A stretch of DNA of 64,000 bases from Dehalococcoidia bacterium (GCA_025054935.1 JANWZD010000004.1:62001-126000), one strand, 5' to 3'. Shown: positions 46,694 to 57,323, counted from the first letter of the stretch. The notes: generated by a model not told the origin, from the letters alone. Program-made: numbers and translations.

Positions 46694-48514
46694 ATGTCAC
46701 GCGCTTGGCGAATTGCCCTCTCGTTGGCCGTGCTGGCCGCGCTAGTCGTTCCGCTTGCCCGTCCTCAGCCAGCGACGGCGCAGGCTCGGCTCGACTACGA
46801 GATCCCCGGCGGGTGGTTCTATACCCAAGCCAACGGCTCGCCCCTCGGCACGAGCCCGAAAGGCTATGCCGTCACCAATGCGGACGGGGTGCCGTTCTAC
46901 AACGCTTTCCGCTTTGTCGGCGGGGTCGATGCCATCGGCTACCCGGTCAGCCAGCGGTTTAACTACCAAGGGTTCATCACCCAAGTCTTTCAGAAGGCGG
47001 TCTTTCAGTGGCGGCCGGACCTCGGCAATACGGTCGTCTTCGCTAACGTGATCGACGCGATCGGCGACGCGGGCAAGGATGGCTGGCTCGACGTTGTCCG
47101 CTCGACCCCAAATCGCTTGCCGACCAGCTTTGATGAGGGAGCGGCCAACTTCCAAGAGATCATCCGCCGGCGCCAAGCCCTGCTGGATGAAAACCCCGCG
47201 ATCAAGCAGCGCTATTTCTCCGTGCCTGACCCGATCTCGCTCTATGGCCTGCCGACCTCTCGCGTTGTCGACCGGGGGAACCACTTTGTCGTCCGCTTTC
47301 AGCGGGCCGTGATGCAGCACTATAAAGAGGATGTTCCGTGGGCGCGTCGCGGCCAAGTGCTGGTCGCCAATGGCGGCGACCTCGCCAAGGAAGCGGGGAT
47401 CTTCCCGCCGGAGGCGCTCGTTCCGACAGACCCGCCGGGAACCCCGGGCGCAACGCAGGCGCAGCCTGCCGCCGCTGCTCCGCCTCGCGGCAGCACGCCA
47501 ACCTATCCCTTCGGCTACGGCTTTCAAATTGACCAAGGCAACTTGGCCTACGGCATTGAGATGACCCGAAAGGCGGGCTTCAACTGGGTGAAGTTCCAAG
47601 TGCGCTGGGAGAACCTCGAGCCGACGAAAGGCCAAGTGAATTGGGGTGAGATCGACCGCTGGGTCAATGGCGCGGCGGGATTGCGGATCCTGCTCAGCGT
47701 TGTCACCGCGCCTCGCTGGGCGCGGCCGCCCGACACCGACTTCAGCGTGCCCGGTCCGCCCGCCAACCCCCAAGATTTTGCCGATTTCGTCGCCGCTCTC
47801 GCTGCCCGCTACAGGGGGAGGGTGCACGCGATAGAGATCTGGAACGAGCAGAATCTCTGGTACGAGTGGGGCGGGCGCGGGCGCAAACTGTCTGCGAAGC
47901 AGTACATCGACCTGCTGCGGGCATCGTACACTGCCATCAAGCGCGCCAATCCTGAGATGGTGGTCGTCTCGGGTGCGCCCACCCCAACCGGGGTGAACGA
48001 CGGCGACATCGCGATCGACGACCTCGTCTATCTCCAACAGATGTACGACCACGGGCTGCGAGACATCTCCGACGCGATAGGGATCCATCCCAGCGGCTAC
48101 AACAATCCGCCCGACGACTGGATCGACCGCAAGACGGTCCCGACCACCACGTTCAAGGGCCATGGGTCGGTCTACTTCCGCCGGATCGAGCAGTTCCGCG
48201 AAGTCATGGTCCAGTATGGCGACGCCAACAAGCAGTTGTGGGCGACCGAGTTCGGCTGGGCAAGCTCGCCGAACCCGTATCCCGAGTACTCCTACGCGCG
48301 CGATAACTCGGAGGAGCAGCAGGCTGCCTATCTCGTCCGCGCGTTCCAGATCGGGAGAGAGAAGGGCTACATGGGGCCGATGTTCGTCTGGAACTTGAAC
48401 TTCGCAGCTGGCGCCGAGCCGGACGACCGCTACGGCAAGCGCGCCTTCTCCGTCCTCTATCCCGATGGGCGGCCGCGGCCGGCCTACACGGCGCTCGCCA
48501 ACATGCCGAAATAG
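46694..48514 (+). CDS. Secreted clan-A glycoside hydrolase (GH39/GH5-like)
   Basis: A protein of 606 residues from ATG 46694 (GGGGGTGGAG upstream). The signal peptide ends ATAQA. The N-terminal ~210 residues carry a GYPVSQRF/TQVFQKAVFQW module common in Chloroflexota secreted proteins, then a Pro/Ala linker (~245-270). The catalytic TIM barrel has acid/base Glu in IEIWNEQN and nucleophile Glu in LWATEFGW, spaced as in clan GH-A. Substrate unknown. Own promoter. Confidence 0.87.
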   Translation: MSRAWRIALSLAVLAALVVPLARPQPATAQARLDYEIPGGWFYTQANGSPLGTSPKGYAVTNADGVPFYNAFRFVGGVDAIGYPVSQRFNYQGFITQVFQKAVFQWRPDLGNTVVFANVIDAIGDAGKDGWLDVVRSTPNRLPTSFDEGAANFQEIIRRRQALLDENPAIKQRYFSVPDPISLYGLPTSRVVDRGNHFVVRFQRAVMQHYKEDVPWARRGQVLVANGGDLAKEAGIFPPEALVPTDPPGTPGATQAQPAAAAPPRGSTPTYPFGYGFQIDQGNLAYGIEMTRKAGFNWVKFQVRWENLEPTKGQVNWGEIDRWVNGAAGLRILLSVVTAPRWARPPDTDFSVPGPPANPQDFADFVAALAARYRGRVHAIEIWNEQNLWYEWGGRGRKLSAKQYIDLLRASYTAIKRANPEMVVVSGAPTPTGVNDGDIAIDDLVYLQQMYDHGLRDISDAIGIHPSGYNNPPDDWIDRKTVPTTTFKGHGSVYFRRIEQFREVMVQYGDANKQLWATEFGWASSPNPYPEYSYARDNSEEQQAAYLVRAFQIGREKGYMGPMFVWNLNFAAGAEPDDRYGKRAFSVLYPDGRPRPAYTALANMPK

Positions 48515-48557
48515 GCCTGCTCAGCCCGCCGCAGCGCTCCGCCGGCAAGGGAACTGT

Positions 48558-48585
48558 CTGACCTTCCGAACAGGTGCGCTATAAT
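48558..48585 (+). promoter_or_regulatory. Promoter of the trp operon
   Basis: CTGACC (48558-48563), 16 bases, then perfect TATAAT (48580-48585). Transcription would start near 48592, giving a leader of ~360 bases. Confidence 0.65.
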
Positions 48586-48639
48586 CGGCATGCGGCACTC
48601 TGGCCGGCAGGAAGAATGCTGCCGGCTAGTGCGCTCAGG

Positions 48640-48915
48640 TCCATACTGGAACGACGTCGAACGAGACGAGTACGCTCCCAGCGAAGCTCAGAGAGCCGCG
48701 GCAGGTGTGAGGCGGCGCTGGCGCAGGAGAGGAATGGACTCGGGAGTCGCGGTCCGAACCCCGAACGGGCAGTAGGCGCCGCCGGCTGGCCTCCGTTAGC
48801 AGGCACCGGGCATCGCCTTTCGGGCCGTGCTCCGAACGAGGGTCCGCCAGCAGCGGGCTGAAGCAGGGTGGCACCACGGGAAACGCCTCTCGTCCCTCAC
48901 GGACGCGAGGCGTTT
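48640..48915 (+). ncRNA. T-box riboswitch, Trp specifier
   Basis: Landmarks in order: AGTA of the GA motif (48669-48672), AGAGAG (48690-48695) and GGTGTGA (48704-48710) of the distal stem I loop, a specifier context GAATGGA with TGG at 48735-48737, and the T-box itself AGGGTGGCACCACGG (48865-48879), which pairs with the uncharged tRNA acceptor end. It overlaps function with the terminator at 48881-48915. Uncharged tRNA-Trp should stabilise the antiterminator and switch on the operon. The 5' boundary is approximate. Confidence 0.88.
48881..48915 (+). terminator. T-box-controlled terminator hairpin
   Basis: AAACGCCTC-T-CGTCC pairs with GGACG-C-GAGGCGTTT around a 5-base loop: 14 bp with one mismatch. 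The U-run is short (UUU), so termination may be weak or aided. Confidence 0.75.
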
Positions 48916-48952
48916 GCGCATTAACCCCAAAACCGCGGAAAGGAGCCGGTGC

Positions 48953-50314
48953 GTGGAACAGACGAAATATCTCCTCAGCGAATCCGAGATGCCGCGGCAG
49001 TGGTACAACATTGTGGCTGACCTGCCGGTGCCCCCGCCTCCGGTGCTGCATCCCGGGACGGGCCAGCCGATTGGCCCGGCCGACCTCGCTCCGCTCTTCC
49101 CGATGGCGCTCATCCTCCAAGAGGTGAGCACCGAGCGCTTTATCCCCATCCCCGACGAGGTGCTCGCTGTCTACCGCCTCTGGCGGCCGACCCCGCTCTA
49201 TCGCGCCCATGCTCTCGAGCGCGCGCTCGGGACGCCGGCGAAGATTTTCTACAAGTACGAGGGGGTCTCCCCGACCGGTTCCCATAAGCCGAACACGGCC
49301 GTCGCGCAGGTCTATTACAACAAGCAAGAAGGGGTGAAGCGCATCGCCACCGAGACTGGCGCCGGCCAGTGGGGCAGCGCGCTCGCGTTCGCCTGCAGCC
49401 TCTTTGGGCTTGAGGCGAAGGTCTACATGGTGAAGGCGAGCTACTACCAGAAGCCGTACCGCCGCTCGCTGATGGAAGTGTGGGGCGGCTCGGTCACGCC
49501 CAGCCCCAGTACCGAGACGAACGCCGGTCGGGCGGTCCTCGCCAAGGACCCCGACTCCCCCGGCAGCCTCGGCATCGCGATCTCCGAAGCGGTCGAAGAT
49601 GCCGCCAGCCGTGAGGATACGAAGTACTCGCTTGGGAGCGTCCTCAACCATGTCCTAATGCATCAGACGATCATCGGCGAGGAAGCCCTCAAGCAGCTGG
49701 CGCTCGCCGACGCCTATCCCGATGTCGTGATCGGCTGCGTTGGGGGCGGCAGCAACTTCGCCGGACTGGCGTTCCCCTTTGTGCGCGAGAAACTGACCGC
49801 CGGCAAGCCGACCCGCATCGTTGCCGTCGAGCCTGCCGCCGCGCCGTCGCTCACTCGCGGCAGGTACACCTACGACTTCGGCGATACGGTCGGCATGACC
49901 CCCCTCATCAAGATGCACACGCTCGGCCATCAGTTTATCCCCGACCCGATCCACGCCGGCGGGCTGCGCTACCACGGGATGGCGCCGCTCGTTTCGCTCC
50001 TCTATGAGCACGGCCTCATCGAGGCGCGGGCCTATCCGCAGAGGACCTGCTTCGAGGCGGCCGTCCAGTTTGCCCGGACAGAAGGCATCGTGCCCGCTCC
50101 CGAGTCGTCTCACGCCATCCGCGCCGCGATCGATGAGGCGCTGGCGGCCAAGGAGGCGGGCGAGCGGCGCACGATCCTGTTCAACCTGAGCGGCCACGGC
50201 CACTTCGACCTCGCCGCCTACGATGCCTATCTGGCAGGCAAGCTCGAAGATTTCGACTATCCGCCGGAGCGCGTCGCCGCAGCGTTGGCGACCCTCCCCA
50301 AGGTGCCGGCATGA
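48953..50314 (+). CDS. trpB2: Tryptophan synthase beta-like protein TrpB2
   Basis: A protein of 453 residues from GTG 48953. It is the longer TrpB2 type: N-terminal extension ([19 protein letters not shown]), PLP Lys in [12 protein letters not shown], phosphate-binding [10 protein letters not shown], and [15 protein letters not shown]. TrpB2 makes Trp from indole and Ser, usually without TrpA, and may salvage indole. It is the first gene after the T-box, followed by trpS with an ATGA overlap. A standard TrpB closes the operon. Confidence 0.93.
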   Translation: MEQTKYLLSESEMPRQWYNIVADLPVPPPPVLHPGTGQPIGPADLAPLFPMALILQEVSTERFIPIPDEVLAVYRLWRPTPLYRAHALERALGTPAKIFYKYEGVSPTGSHKPNTAVAQVYYNKQEGVKRIATETGAGQWGSALAFACSLFGLEAKVYMVKASYYQKPYRRSLMEVWGGSVTPSPSTETNAGRAVLAKDPDSPGSLGIAISEAVEDAASREDTKYSLGSVLNHVLMHQTIIGEEALKQLALADAYPDVVIGCVGGGSNFAGLAFPFVREKLTAGKPTRIVAVEPAAAPSLTRGRYTYDFGDTVGMTPLIKMHTLGHQFIPDPIHAGGLRYHGMAPLVSLLYEHGLIEARAYPQRTCFEAAVQFARTEGIVPAPESSHAIRAAIDEALAAKEAGERRTILFNLSGHGHFDLAAYDAYLAGKLEDFDYPPERVAAALATLPKVPA

Positions 50315-51306
50315 AGCGCATTCTCACAGGCGATCGCCCGACCGGCAAAGGCCATCTTGGCCACTATGTCGGCTCGTGGGAGAACCGCGTCAAGCTCCAA
50401 GACGAGTACGAATGCTTCTTCCTGATCGCCGACCTCCACACCTTGACGACGGCGGTAGACCGGACCGCGAACATTGCCGAGAACGTGCGCGACCTCGTTC
50501 TCGACTGGCTGGCGGTCGGCATCGACCCCGCGAAGTCGACGATCTACCTTCAGTCGCTTATTCCTGAGGTGACGGAGCTGTTCTGGATCTTCTCCTGCCT
50601 CGTAACGGTGCCGCGAGCGCAGCGGATCCCCACGCTCAAGGATGTGATGCGCGACTTGCATATCGAAGAGCCGTCGGTTGGGCTGCTCTCCTATCCGATC
50701 CTGCAGGCGGCCGACGTGCTGATGGTGCGGGCCGAGCTTGTGCCGGTGGGAAAGGACCAAGAGTCGCACATCGAGCTCCTGCGCGAGATCGCGCGCCGCT
50801 TCAATCGGCTTTACGGGCCGGTCTTTCCGGAAGCGCAGGCGCTCACGGGGCGCGTACCGACCCTCGTCGGAACCGACGGCCAAGCGAAGATGAGCAAATC
50901 GCTCAACAACGCGATTTTCCTCTCTGACCCGCCCGACGTCGTCGAACAGAAAGTGCGCGGCATGTACACCGATCCGAAGCGGCTGCGGGCGACCGACCCC
51001 GGCACGGTCGAAGGCAACCCGGTCTTCATCTATCACAACGTTTTCAACGACAACGTCGAGGAGGTGCGCGATCTCGAGGAGCGCTACCGGACAGGCCGGG
51101 TGGGCGATGTCGAGGTGAAGCAGAAGCTGGCGGCAGCGCTCAACCGCTTTCTCGCCCCGATCCGTGAGCGGCGGGCGCAGTTCGAGGCGAAGCCGGGGCT
51201 TGTCGATGAGATCATCCTCGCTGGGACGGCGCGGGCGCGCGCCGAGGCGCAAGAGACCTTGCGGCGAGCGAAGGAGGCGATGGGCCTGCCGTACGTGGGC
51301 GTGTGA
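50311..51306 (+). CDS. trpS: Tryptophanyl-tRNA synthetase
   Basis: A protein of 331 residues, class I synthetase. HIGH-like [16 protein letters not shown] as AKMSKS, and the Trp/AIDQ-type pocket regions typical of bacterial TrpRS (here [10 protein letters not shown]). It charges tRNA-Trp, the very tRNA read by the upstream T-box. ATGA overlap with trpB2; overlaps trpE. Confidence 0.95.
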   Translation: MKRILTGDRPTGKGHLGHYVGSWENRVKLQDEYECFFLIADLHTLTTAVDRTANIAENVRDLVLDWLAVGIDPAKSTIYLQSLIPEVTELFWIFSCLVTVPRAQRIPTLKDVMRDLHIEEPSVGLLSYPILQAADVLMVRAELVPVGKDQESHIELLREIARRFNRLYGPVFPEAQALTGRVPTLVGTDGQAKMSKSLNNAIFLSDPPDVVEQKVRGMYTDPKRLRATDPGTVEGNPVFIYHNVFNDNVEEVRDLEERYRTGRVGDVEVKQKLAAALNRFLAPIRERRAQFEAKPGLVDEIILAGTARARAEAQETLRRAKEAMGLPYVGV

Positions 51307-52739
51307 TGTACGTTCCGAGCCTCGCGCAATTTCGTGATCTCGCCGCGCGCGGCAATCGCGTGCCGGTCTATCGCGAGATCGTCGCGGATCTTGAGACGCC
51401 AGTCTCAGCCTATCTCAAGATCGCGCGTGGCGACTACGCCTTTCTCCTCGAGTCGGTCGAGGGAGGAGAGCGGTTGGCGCGCTACAGCTTCATCGGCGCG
51501 GAGCCGTACCTCGTAGTGCGAGCCGATGGCCGAACCGACCCGCTGCTCGCCATCGAGGAGGAGCTGGCGCGCGTTCATCCCGTGCCGGTGCCGGGATTGC
51601 CGCGCTTTCATGGCGGCGCGGTCGGCTACCTCTCCTACGATGCAGTCCGCCATTTCGAACGGCTGCCCACCCCGGCTGCCGACCCGCTCGGCGTGCCGGA
51701 AGCGGTGTTCATGTTCACCGACACCCTCCTCGTTTTTGACCATCTTCGGCACCGGATCAAGGTGCTCTCCCACGCTCGGGTCAACGGCAACCTTGACCGC
51801 GCCTATGCTGAAGCGGTCGACCGGATCGAGGCCCTAGTCGAACGGCTGAATGGGGAGCTGCCGCGCCGTCAGAGCGGCGGACATCTGCCAAGGCGCGAGG
51901 AAGTCTGCTCCAACCTCTCGCCCGACCGCTACCTCGCGATGGTCGAGCGGGGCAAGGAGTATATCGCTGCCGGCGACATTATCCAGGTGGTGCTCGCGCA
52001 GCGCCTGTCGCGGCGGACGGCGGCGCATCCCTTTTCGGTCTACCGGGCGCTGCGCGCGATCAATCCCTCGCCGTATATGTATTTCCTCCATCTCGCTGAG
52101 TGCGACATCGTCGGCGCCTCGCCGGAGATGCTGGTGCGCGTCGAAGATGGCATCGTCGAGACCCATCCGATCGCGGGCACCCGGCCGCGCGGCCGGACCG
52201 AGGAGGAAGACGCGGCGCTCGAGGCCGAGCTGCGCGCCGACGAGAAGGAGCGCGCTGAACACATCATGCTGCTCGATCTCGGCCGGAACGATATCGGGCG
52301 GGTTGCCCTGCCGGGCAGCGTGCGGGTTACCCAACTGATGGATGTTGAGCGCTACTCGCACGTCATGCACCTCGTTTCCCACGTTGCGGGGCGGCTGCGT
52401 CCTGGGCTGACCGCCTTCGATGCACTGCGCGCCTGCTTTCCGGCGGGCACAGTCTCAGGCGCGCCGAAGATCCGGGCGATGGAGATCATTGCCGAGCTGG
52501 AGCCAGACCGCCGCGGCCCGTATGCCGGCGCGGTCGGCTACATCAGCTTCGGCGGCAACCTCGACACGGCTATCACCATCCGAACGATGGTGATGAAGGA
52601 CGGCGTGGCGACGGTTCAAGCCGGCGGCGGCATCGTCGCCGACAGTGTTCCGGAACTGGAATACCAGGAAAGCATCAACAAGGCGACGGCGGTGCTGCGC
52701 GCGATCGAAGTAGCCGAAGACCCGGAGAGCGGGCTATGA
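51306..52739 (+). CDS. trpE: Anthranilate synthase component I
   Basis: A protein of 477 residues from ATG 51306; a GTG at 51303 is directly in front. Converts chorismate and ammonia to anthranilate with TrpG. FLLESVEGGERLARYSFIG carries the Trp feedback site. Chorismate-binding half: LHLAECDIVGASPEMLVR, GTRPRGRTEEED, LDLGRNDIGRVA, FPAGTVSGAPKIRAM. Its start overlaps the trpS stop. Confidence 0.96.
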   Translation: MYVPSLAQFRDLAARGNRVPVYREIVADLETPVSAYLKIARGDYAFLLESVEGGERLARYSFIGAEPYLVVRADGRTDPLLAIEEELARVHPVPVPGLPRFHGGAVGYLSYDAVRHFERLPTPAADPLGVPEAVFMFTDTLLVFDHLRHRIKVLSHARVNGNLDRAYAEAVDRIEALVERLNGELPRRQSGGHLPRREEVCSNLSPDRYLAMVERGKEYIAAGDIIQVVLAQRLSRRTAAHPFSVYRALRAINPSPYMYFLHLAECDIVGASPEMLVRVEDGIVETHPIAGTRPRGRTEEEDAALEAELRADEKERAEHIMLLDLGRNDIGRVALPGSVRVTQLMDVERYSHVMHLVSHVAGRLRPGLTAFDALRACFPAGTVSGAPKIRAMEIIAELEPDRRGPYAGAVGYISFGGNLDTAITIRTMVMKDGVATVQAGGGIVADSVPELEYQESINKATAVLRAIEVAEDPESGL

Positions 52740-52748
52740 GGGGCACCG

Positions 52749-53336
52749 ATGATCCTGCTGCTTGACAACTACGACTCCTTTACGTGGAACCTTTATCAAT
52801 ATGTGGCCGAGCTCGGGGCAGAGGTGGAGGTAGTGCGCAACGATCAGGTCACGGTGGAGGACGTTCGAGCGCGGCGGCCGGAGCGGATCATCGTCTCGCC
52901 AGGCCCGTGCACGCCGAGAGAGGCGGGGGTCTCCGTCGAACTGATCCGCCGCCTCGGGCCGGAGATCCCGGTGCTTGGCGTCTGCCTCGGCCACCAATGC
53001 ATCGGCGAAGCGTTTGGGGGGCGCGTCGTGCGGGCGCCGGAGCTGATGCACGGCAAGACGTCGGCGATCTACCACCGCGGGAAAGGCGTCTTCGCCGGCC
53101 TGCCAAACCCCTTCGAGGCGATCCGCTATCACTCTCTGATGGTGGCGCCTGAAGACCTCCCCGACGAACTCGAGGTGACCGCTTGGACTGCGTCCGGCAT
53201 TATCATGGGGCTGCGGCACCGGCGCTATCCGATCGAGGGGGTCCAGTTTCATCCGGAGTCGATCATGACGGCGGTGGGGAAAGACCTGCTGCGGAATTTC
53301 CTTTCGCTGCCGGCGCCGGCGGAGGTGGCGCCATGA
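52749..53336 (+). CDS. trpG: Anthranilate synthase component II (glutamine amidotransferase)
   Basis: A protein of 195 residues. Class I amidotransferase: [28 protein letters not shown], nucleophile Cys in GVCLGHQCI, and His/Glu in [11 protein letters not shown]. Supplies ammonia from glutamine to TrpE. Nine bases after trpE; overlaps trpD by ATGA. Confidence 0.96.
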   Translation: MILLLDNYDSFTWNLYQYVAELGAEVEVVRNDQVTVEDVRARRPERIIVSPGPCTPREAGVSVELIRRLGPEIPVLGVCLGHQCIGEAFGGRVVRAPELMHGKTSAIYHRGKGVFAGLPNPFEAIRYHSLMVAPEDLPDELEVTAWTASGIIMGLRHRRYPIEGVQFHPESIMTAVGKDLLRNFLSLPAPAEVAP

Positions 53337-54343
53337 TCGTCGAAGCGCTCGGCCTGCTGGTTGAAGGCCGCTCGCTGCGCCGCGAGCAAGCCGCTGCCGC
53401 AATGGAGGAGCTGATGAGCGGCCAAGCGTCGCCGGCCCAAGCCGCCGCGTTTCTCGTCGCCCTCCGCATGAAAGGTGAGACGGTCGAGGAGATCGCCGGC
53501 ATGGCATCGGTGATGCGCGAGAAAGCAGCGCCGGTGCGTGTCACCGGCGCCGTCATCGACACGTGCGGGACGGGCGGTGACGGCCACGGCACGCTGAACA
53601 TCTCGACCGCCGCCGCGTTCGTTGCCGCCGGGGCGGGACTGAAGGTCGCCAAGCACGGCAACCGAGGGATGACGAGCAAATCGGGGTCGGCGGATGTGCT
53701 CGAGGCGCTCGGCTACCGGGTCGACCTCGAGCCGGAAGCGGTCGCCCGCTCGATCGAGACGGCAGGCTTCGGCTTCATGTTCGCGCAGCGCTATCACCCG
53801 GCGATGAGGCATGTCGCCCCGGTACGCCGCGAGATCGCCGTGCGGACAGTGTTCAACCTCCTTGGTCCGCTCACCAACCCGGCGCGGCCGGTGGCGCAGG
53901 TGATCGGTGTGCCCAGCCCGGCGGTTGCCGAGAAGATAGCCGCCGCGCTCCGCTTGCTCGGCGTCCAGCGCGGCATGGTCGTCGCCGGGCCGGACGGGCT
54001 CGACGAGATCGGGCTGCACGGCCCAACCGAAGCGTTCCTGCTCGGTCCGGAGGGGATTGAACGCCGGACGATCGAGCCGGCGATGGTCGGGCTCTCTGAG
54101 GCGCCGCTCGCCGCGGTCGCGGGGGGCACGCCCCAAGAGAACGCCGAGATGATCCGCGACATCTTCGCCGGTATGGGTGGTCCGCGCCGGGATATCGTTC
54201 TCCTCAATGCCGGCGCGGCACTCTTCGTCGGCGGGCTGGCACCGACCTGGGAAGAAGGGGTTGCCTATGCCGCCGAAGTGGTCCGCGCCGGACGGGCGCG
54301 CGAGGCGCTCGAGCGCGCTGTTGCCGTGAGCCAAGCAGCGTGA
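53333..54343 (+). CDS. trpD: Anthranilate phosphoribosyltransferase
   Basis: A protein of 336 residues from ATG 53333. PRPP site [38 protein letters not shown] and [14 protein letters not shown]. Transfers phosphoribose to anthranilate. GTGA overlap with trpC. Confidence 0.96.
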   Translation: MIVEALGLLVEGRSLRREQAAAAMEELMSGQASPAQAAAFLVALRMKGETVEEIAGMASVMREKAAPVRVTGAVIDTCGTGGDGHGTLNISTAAAFVAAGAGLKVAKHGNRGMTSKSGSADVLEALGYRVDLEPEAVARSIETAGFGFMFAQRYHPAMRHVAPVRREIAVRTVFNLLGPLTNPARPVAQVIGVPSPAVAEKIAAALRLLGVQRGMVVAGPDGLDEIGLHGPTEAFLLGPEGIERRTIEPAMVGLSEAPLAAVAGGTPQENAEMIRDIFAGMGGPRRDIVLLNAGAALFVGGLAPTWEEGVAYAAEVVRAGRAREALERAVAVSQAA

Positions 54344-55149
54344 GCGAGTTTCTCAGCCGCATTGTTGCCGACCGCCGCGCCGACCTCGCAGAGGCGATGA
54401 GGCGCCTGCCGCTCGAAGCGCTGCGCGCGCGCTGCGCGGCGCTGCCGCCGGCGCTCGATTTTGCGGCACCGTTTCGCCGGCCTGGCGTCCAATTGATTGC
54501 GGAGATCAAGCGCACCTCGCCCGCCAAAGGCCGCCTCAATGCCGCGCCAGACCCTGTTGCCCTCGCTCGCGCTTATGCCGAGGGCGGGGCGGCGGCGATC
54601 TCGGTCCTGACCGAGCCGCGCCATTTCCACGGCTCGCTCGACGACCTCGCGGCCGTCCGGACGGCCTTGCCGGCGATGCCGCTGCTGCGCAAGGACTTTC
54701 TGCTGGACCCCTACCAAGTGTGGGAGGGTCGCGCCGCCGGCGCCGATGCCGTGCTGGTCATCGTCGCAATCGTCGACGACGCGCTGCTGTGCTCGCTGCT
54801 CGAGACGTCACGCGCGGCCGGCGTCGCGGCGCTCGTCGAGGTCAACACGCCGGACGAGGTGGCGCGCGCGGTTGCGGCGGGGGCCGCGATCATCGGCATC
54901 AACAACCGCAACCTGCGCACGTTCGAGGTCGATCTCCGGACGACCGAACGTCTGCGCCCGCTGATCCCGCCCGACCGGATCGTGCTGTCGCTCAGCGCTA
55001 TCGCCACGGAGGAGGATGTCCGCCGCCTGATCGCGTGGGGGGTGGATGGAATGCTCGTTGGAGAAACGCTGATGCGCTCGGGCGACCCGCGCCGGACGGC
55101 CGCCAAGCTGACCGCTTGGGGGCAGGCCGGCGTGACGGCGGTGTCATGA
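54340..55149 (+). CDS. trpC: Indole-3-glycerol phosphate synthase, altered catalytic loop
   Basis: A protein of 269 residues from GTG 54340. Ring closure of CdRP to indole glycerol phosphate. Conserved sites: IAEIKRTSPAKG (Glu and Lys), LRKDFLLDPYQ (general acid Lys), ALVEVNTPDE (general base Glu) and IGINNRNLRTFEVD. Odd: the near-invariant ESG after strand 7 reads LSA (Leu218, Ser219, Ala220), so the Glu is missing. ATGA overlap with trpF. Otherwise normal length and fold. Confidence 0.93.
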   Translation: MSEFLSRIVADRRADLAEAMRRLPLEALRARCAALPPALDFAAPFRRPGVQLIAEIKRTSPAKGRLNAAPDPVALARAYAEGGAAAISVLTEPRHFHGSLDDLAAVRTALPAMPLLRKDFLLDPYQVWEGRAAGADAVLVIVAIVDDALLCSLLETSRAAGVAALVEVNTPDEVARAVAAGAAIIGINNRNLRTFEVDLRTTERLRPLIPPDRIVLSLSAIATEEDVRRLIAWGVDGMLVGETLMRSGDPRRTAAKLTAWGQAGVTAVS

Positions 55150-55781
55150 GCGTCGCGGTCAAGATCTGCGGCCTGCGCGACCCGGCCGCAGTCGAAGCGG
55201 CGGTTGAAGCGGGCGCCGAGTTCATCGGGTTTGTCTTCGCGCCGAGCCCGCGCCGTGTCGCTCCTGAGGAAGCGGCCGCGCTCCGCCGGCGGGTCCCCCG
55301 GGGAGGGCCGCAGATTGTCGGTGTCTTCGTCAACGAGGCGCCGGCGACTGTGCGCGCGATCGCCGATACGGTCGGACTGGACATCGTGCAGCTCTGCGGC
55401 GCGGAGTCGCCGCAGGCGGAGTGGGGTCGTCCAGTCATTCGGGCAATCCGGCCGGCGGGGCGCATCCCTTGGCGCGCTCTCGCGCCATGGGTGGCTGGCG
55501 GGGCGCGGCTGCTGGTCGACTCTTTCAAGCCGGGGACGTTCGGCGGGTCGGGCGAGCTCGGCGATTGGGGGCTTGCGGCGCGGATTGCGCGTCGCTGGCC
55601 GATCCTGCTCGCCGGCGGGCTGCGCCCGGACAATGTTGCCGCCGCGATCGCCGCAGTCCGTCCTTGGGGCGTCGATGTCTCGAGCGGCGTCGAAACGGCT
55701 GGCCGAAAAGACCCTGCGAAGATCCGCGCTTTCGTCGACCAGGCGCGAGCTGCTTTCCCGAAAGAAGGAGAACGCCGATGA
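55146..55781 (+). CDS. trpF: Phosphoribosylanthranilate isomerase
   Basis: A protein of 211 residues from ATG 55146. Catalytic Cys in [37 protein letters not shown], and Asp/phosphate loop in [11 protein letters not shown] and VDVSSGVET. Amadori rearrangement of PRA. ATGA overlaps at both ends. Confidence 0.95.
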   Translation: MSVAVKICGLRDPAAVEAAVEAGAEFIGFVFAPSPRRVAPEEAAALRRRVPRGGPQIVGVFVNEAPATVRAIADTVGLDIVQLCGAESPQAEWGRPVIRAIRPAGRIPWRALAPWVAGGARLLVDSFKPGTFGGSGELGDWGLAARIARRWPILLAGGLRPDNVAAAIAAVRPWGVDVSSGVETAGRKDPAKIRAFVDQARAAFPKEGERR

Positions 55782-56980
55782 CAAGCGTGCTTTCCCGGCC
55801 GGACTCCCTCGGCCGGTTCGGTCCCTTCGGCGGACGCTTCGTCCCTGAGACGCTGATGCCGGCGCTCGCCGAGCTCGAATACGCCTTCATCGAGGCGCGT
55901 GCTGACCCAGGCTTCCAGTCAGAGCTGGACCGGCTGCTGCGCGAGTACGTTGGCCGGCCGACGCCCCTCACCTTCGCCGAGCGGCTGACCGCGCATGCGG
56001 GCGGGGCGAAGATCTTCCTGAAGCGGGAAGACCTCGCGCACACCGGCGCTCACAAGATCAACAACGCTCTCGGTCAAGCGCTGCTCGCCAAGCGGATCGG
56101 CAAGCGGCGCGTCATCGCTGAGACCGGCGCCGGCCAGCATGGCGTCGCGACCGCGACTGTCTGCGCGCGGCTTGGCCTCGAATGCGCTGTCTACATGGGC
56201 GAAGAAGACATCCGCCGCCAATCGCTGAATGTCTTCCGGATGCGCCTGCTCGGTGCGGAGGTGATCCCGGTCAGCAGCGGCAGCCGGACGCTGAAGGATG
56301 CGATCAACGAGGCAATCCGCGACTGGGTTGCCAATGTGCGGACGACCCACTACCTGATCGGCAGCGCTGTCGGGCCGCACCCCTATCCGTGGATCGTCCG
56401 CGAATACCAATCGGTGATCGGCCGCGAGGCGCGGGCCGCCATCCTTGAGTTGACCGGCAAGCTGCCGGCGGCGGTAATCGCCTGCGTCGGCGGCGGGTCG
56501 AACGCGATCGGCATGTTCTACCCCTTCGCCGAGGACGCAGGGGTCCGGCTGATCGGCGTTGAGGCGGCCGGCGCGGGCCTAGAGACCGGCAAACATGCTG
56601 CAACCCTCGTTGCCGGCGAAGTCGGCGTTCTCCACGGGGCGCGGAGCTATGTCCTCCAAGACGAATGGGGCCAAGTGCGGGAGACGCACAGCATCTCGGC
56701 CGGCCTCGACTATCCGGGCGTCGGCCCTGAGCATGCTTTCTTCCGCGAGATCGGGCGCGCTGAATACCGTGCCGCGACGGACGCAGAGGCGCTTGAGGGC
56801 TTCCAGCTGCTCTGCCGCACTGAAGGGATCATCCCCGCGCTCGAGCCGGCGCACGCCGTGCTGACGGCGGTTGAGGTGGCGCGGTCGCTGCCGGCCGACG
56901 AATCGGTCATCCTCAACCTGAGCGGGCGGGGCGACAAGGATATGCAGACCGTCGCCGCGGCGCTCGGGATCGTGCTCTAA
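55778..56980 (+). CDS. trpB: Tryptophan synthase beta subunit
   Basis: A protein of 400 residues. TrpB1 type: [22 protein letters not shown] Lys in [38 protein letters not shown], and GRGDKDMQT. It should need TrpA, but no trpA follows; the next gene faces the other way. Second trpB of the operon. Confidence 0.96.
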   Translation: MTSVLSRPDSLGRFGPFGGRFVPETLMPALAELEYAFIEARADPGFQSELDRLLREYVGRPTPLTFAERLTAHAGGAKIFLKREDLAHTGAHKINNALGQALLAKRIGKRRVIAETGAGQHGVATATVCARLGLECAVYMGEEDIRRQSLNVFRMRLLGAEVIPVSSGSRTLKDAINEAIRDWVANVRTTHYLIGSAVGPHPYPWIVREYQSVIGREARAAILELTGKLPAAVIACVGGGSNAIGMFYPFAEDAGVRLIGVEAAGAGLETGKHAATLVAGEVGVLHGARSYVLQDEWGQVRETHSISAGLDYPGVGPEHAFFREIGRAEYRAATDAEALEGFQLLCRTEGIIPALEPAHAVLTAVEVARSLPADESVILNLSGRGDKDMQTVAAALGIVL

Positions 56981-57323
56981 AAGCCGCGCCCCGACCGCCA
57001 AATGCGCGTGCCGACCTCCCGCTGGGCGGCCGCTGCGCGACCATTTCGTGCCGCCGCTGCGAGACCGGCAGTACGGCCGCGGAGCGACTGACGGAGGGCG
57101 CGCTCTCGCTCCGCCTGAGGCCAAGAGCGTCTTCCGCTCGTGCAGCAGCGCCGCTGGGTTGACGCCGAATGCGGCCGCTCCTGCCCCGAAAGCGGACGAA
57201 CGGCCCGCAGGACGGGTCCAGCGTTCCGTCCACGCCGCCAACCGTAAGCGCCCAAAGGGCGTCATTGCGCCGGCGGTCGCGATCGCTGCCTGGCTTCTGG
57301 GTGGGCATCCACTTGAACTGCGG
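56981..57323. other. Spacer after the trp operon
   Basis: 343 bases between convergent genes. Only a small hairpin CGCCC-AAA-GGGCG (57249-57261) is seen; no trpA remnant and no U-tailed terminator. Confidence 0.5.

Larger units (their letters stand above)
48515..48952. other. trp operon promoter and leader region
   Basis: This interval has no coding gene but holds the promoter (48558-48585), the Trp T-box (about 48640-48915) and the trpB2 ribosome site AAAGGAG (48938-48944). Confidence 0.8.

Noticed and set aside
46742-48163. 473-codon minus-strand frame opposite the glycosidase
   Set aside because: Antisense shadow; the plus strand has signal peptide, ribosome site and both catalytic Glu motifs.
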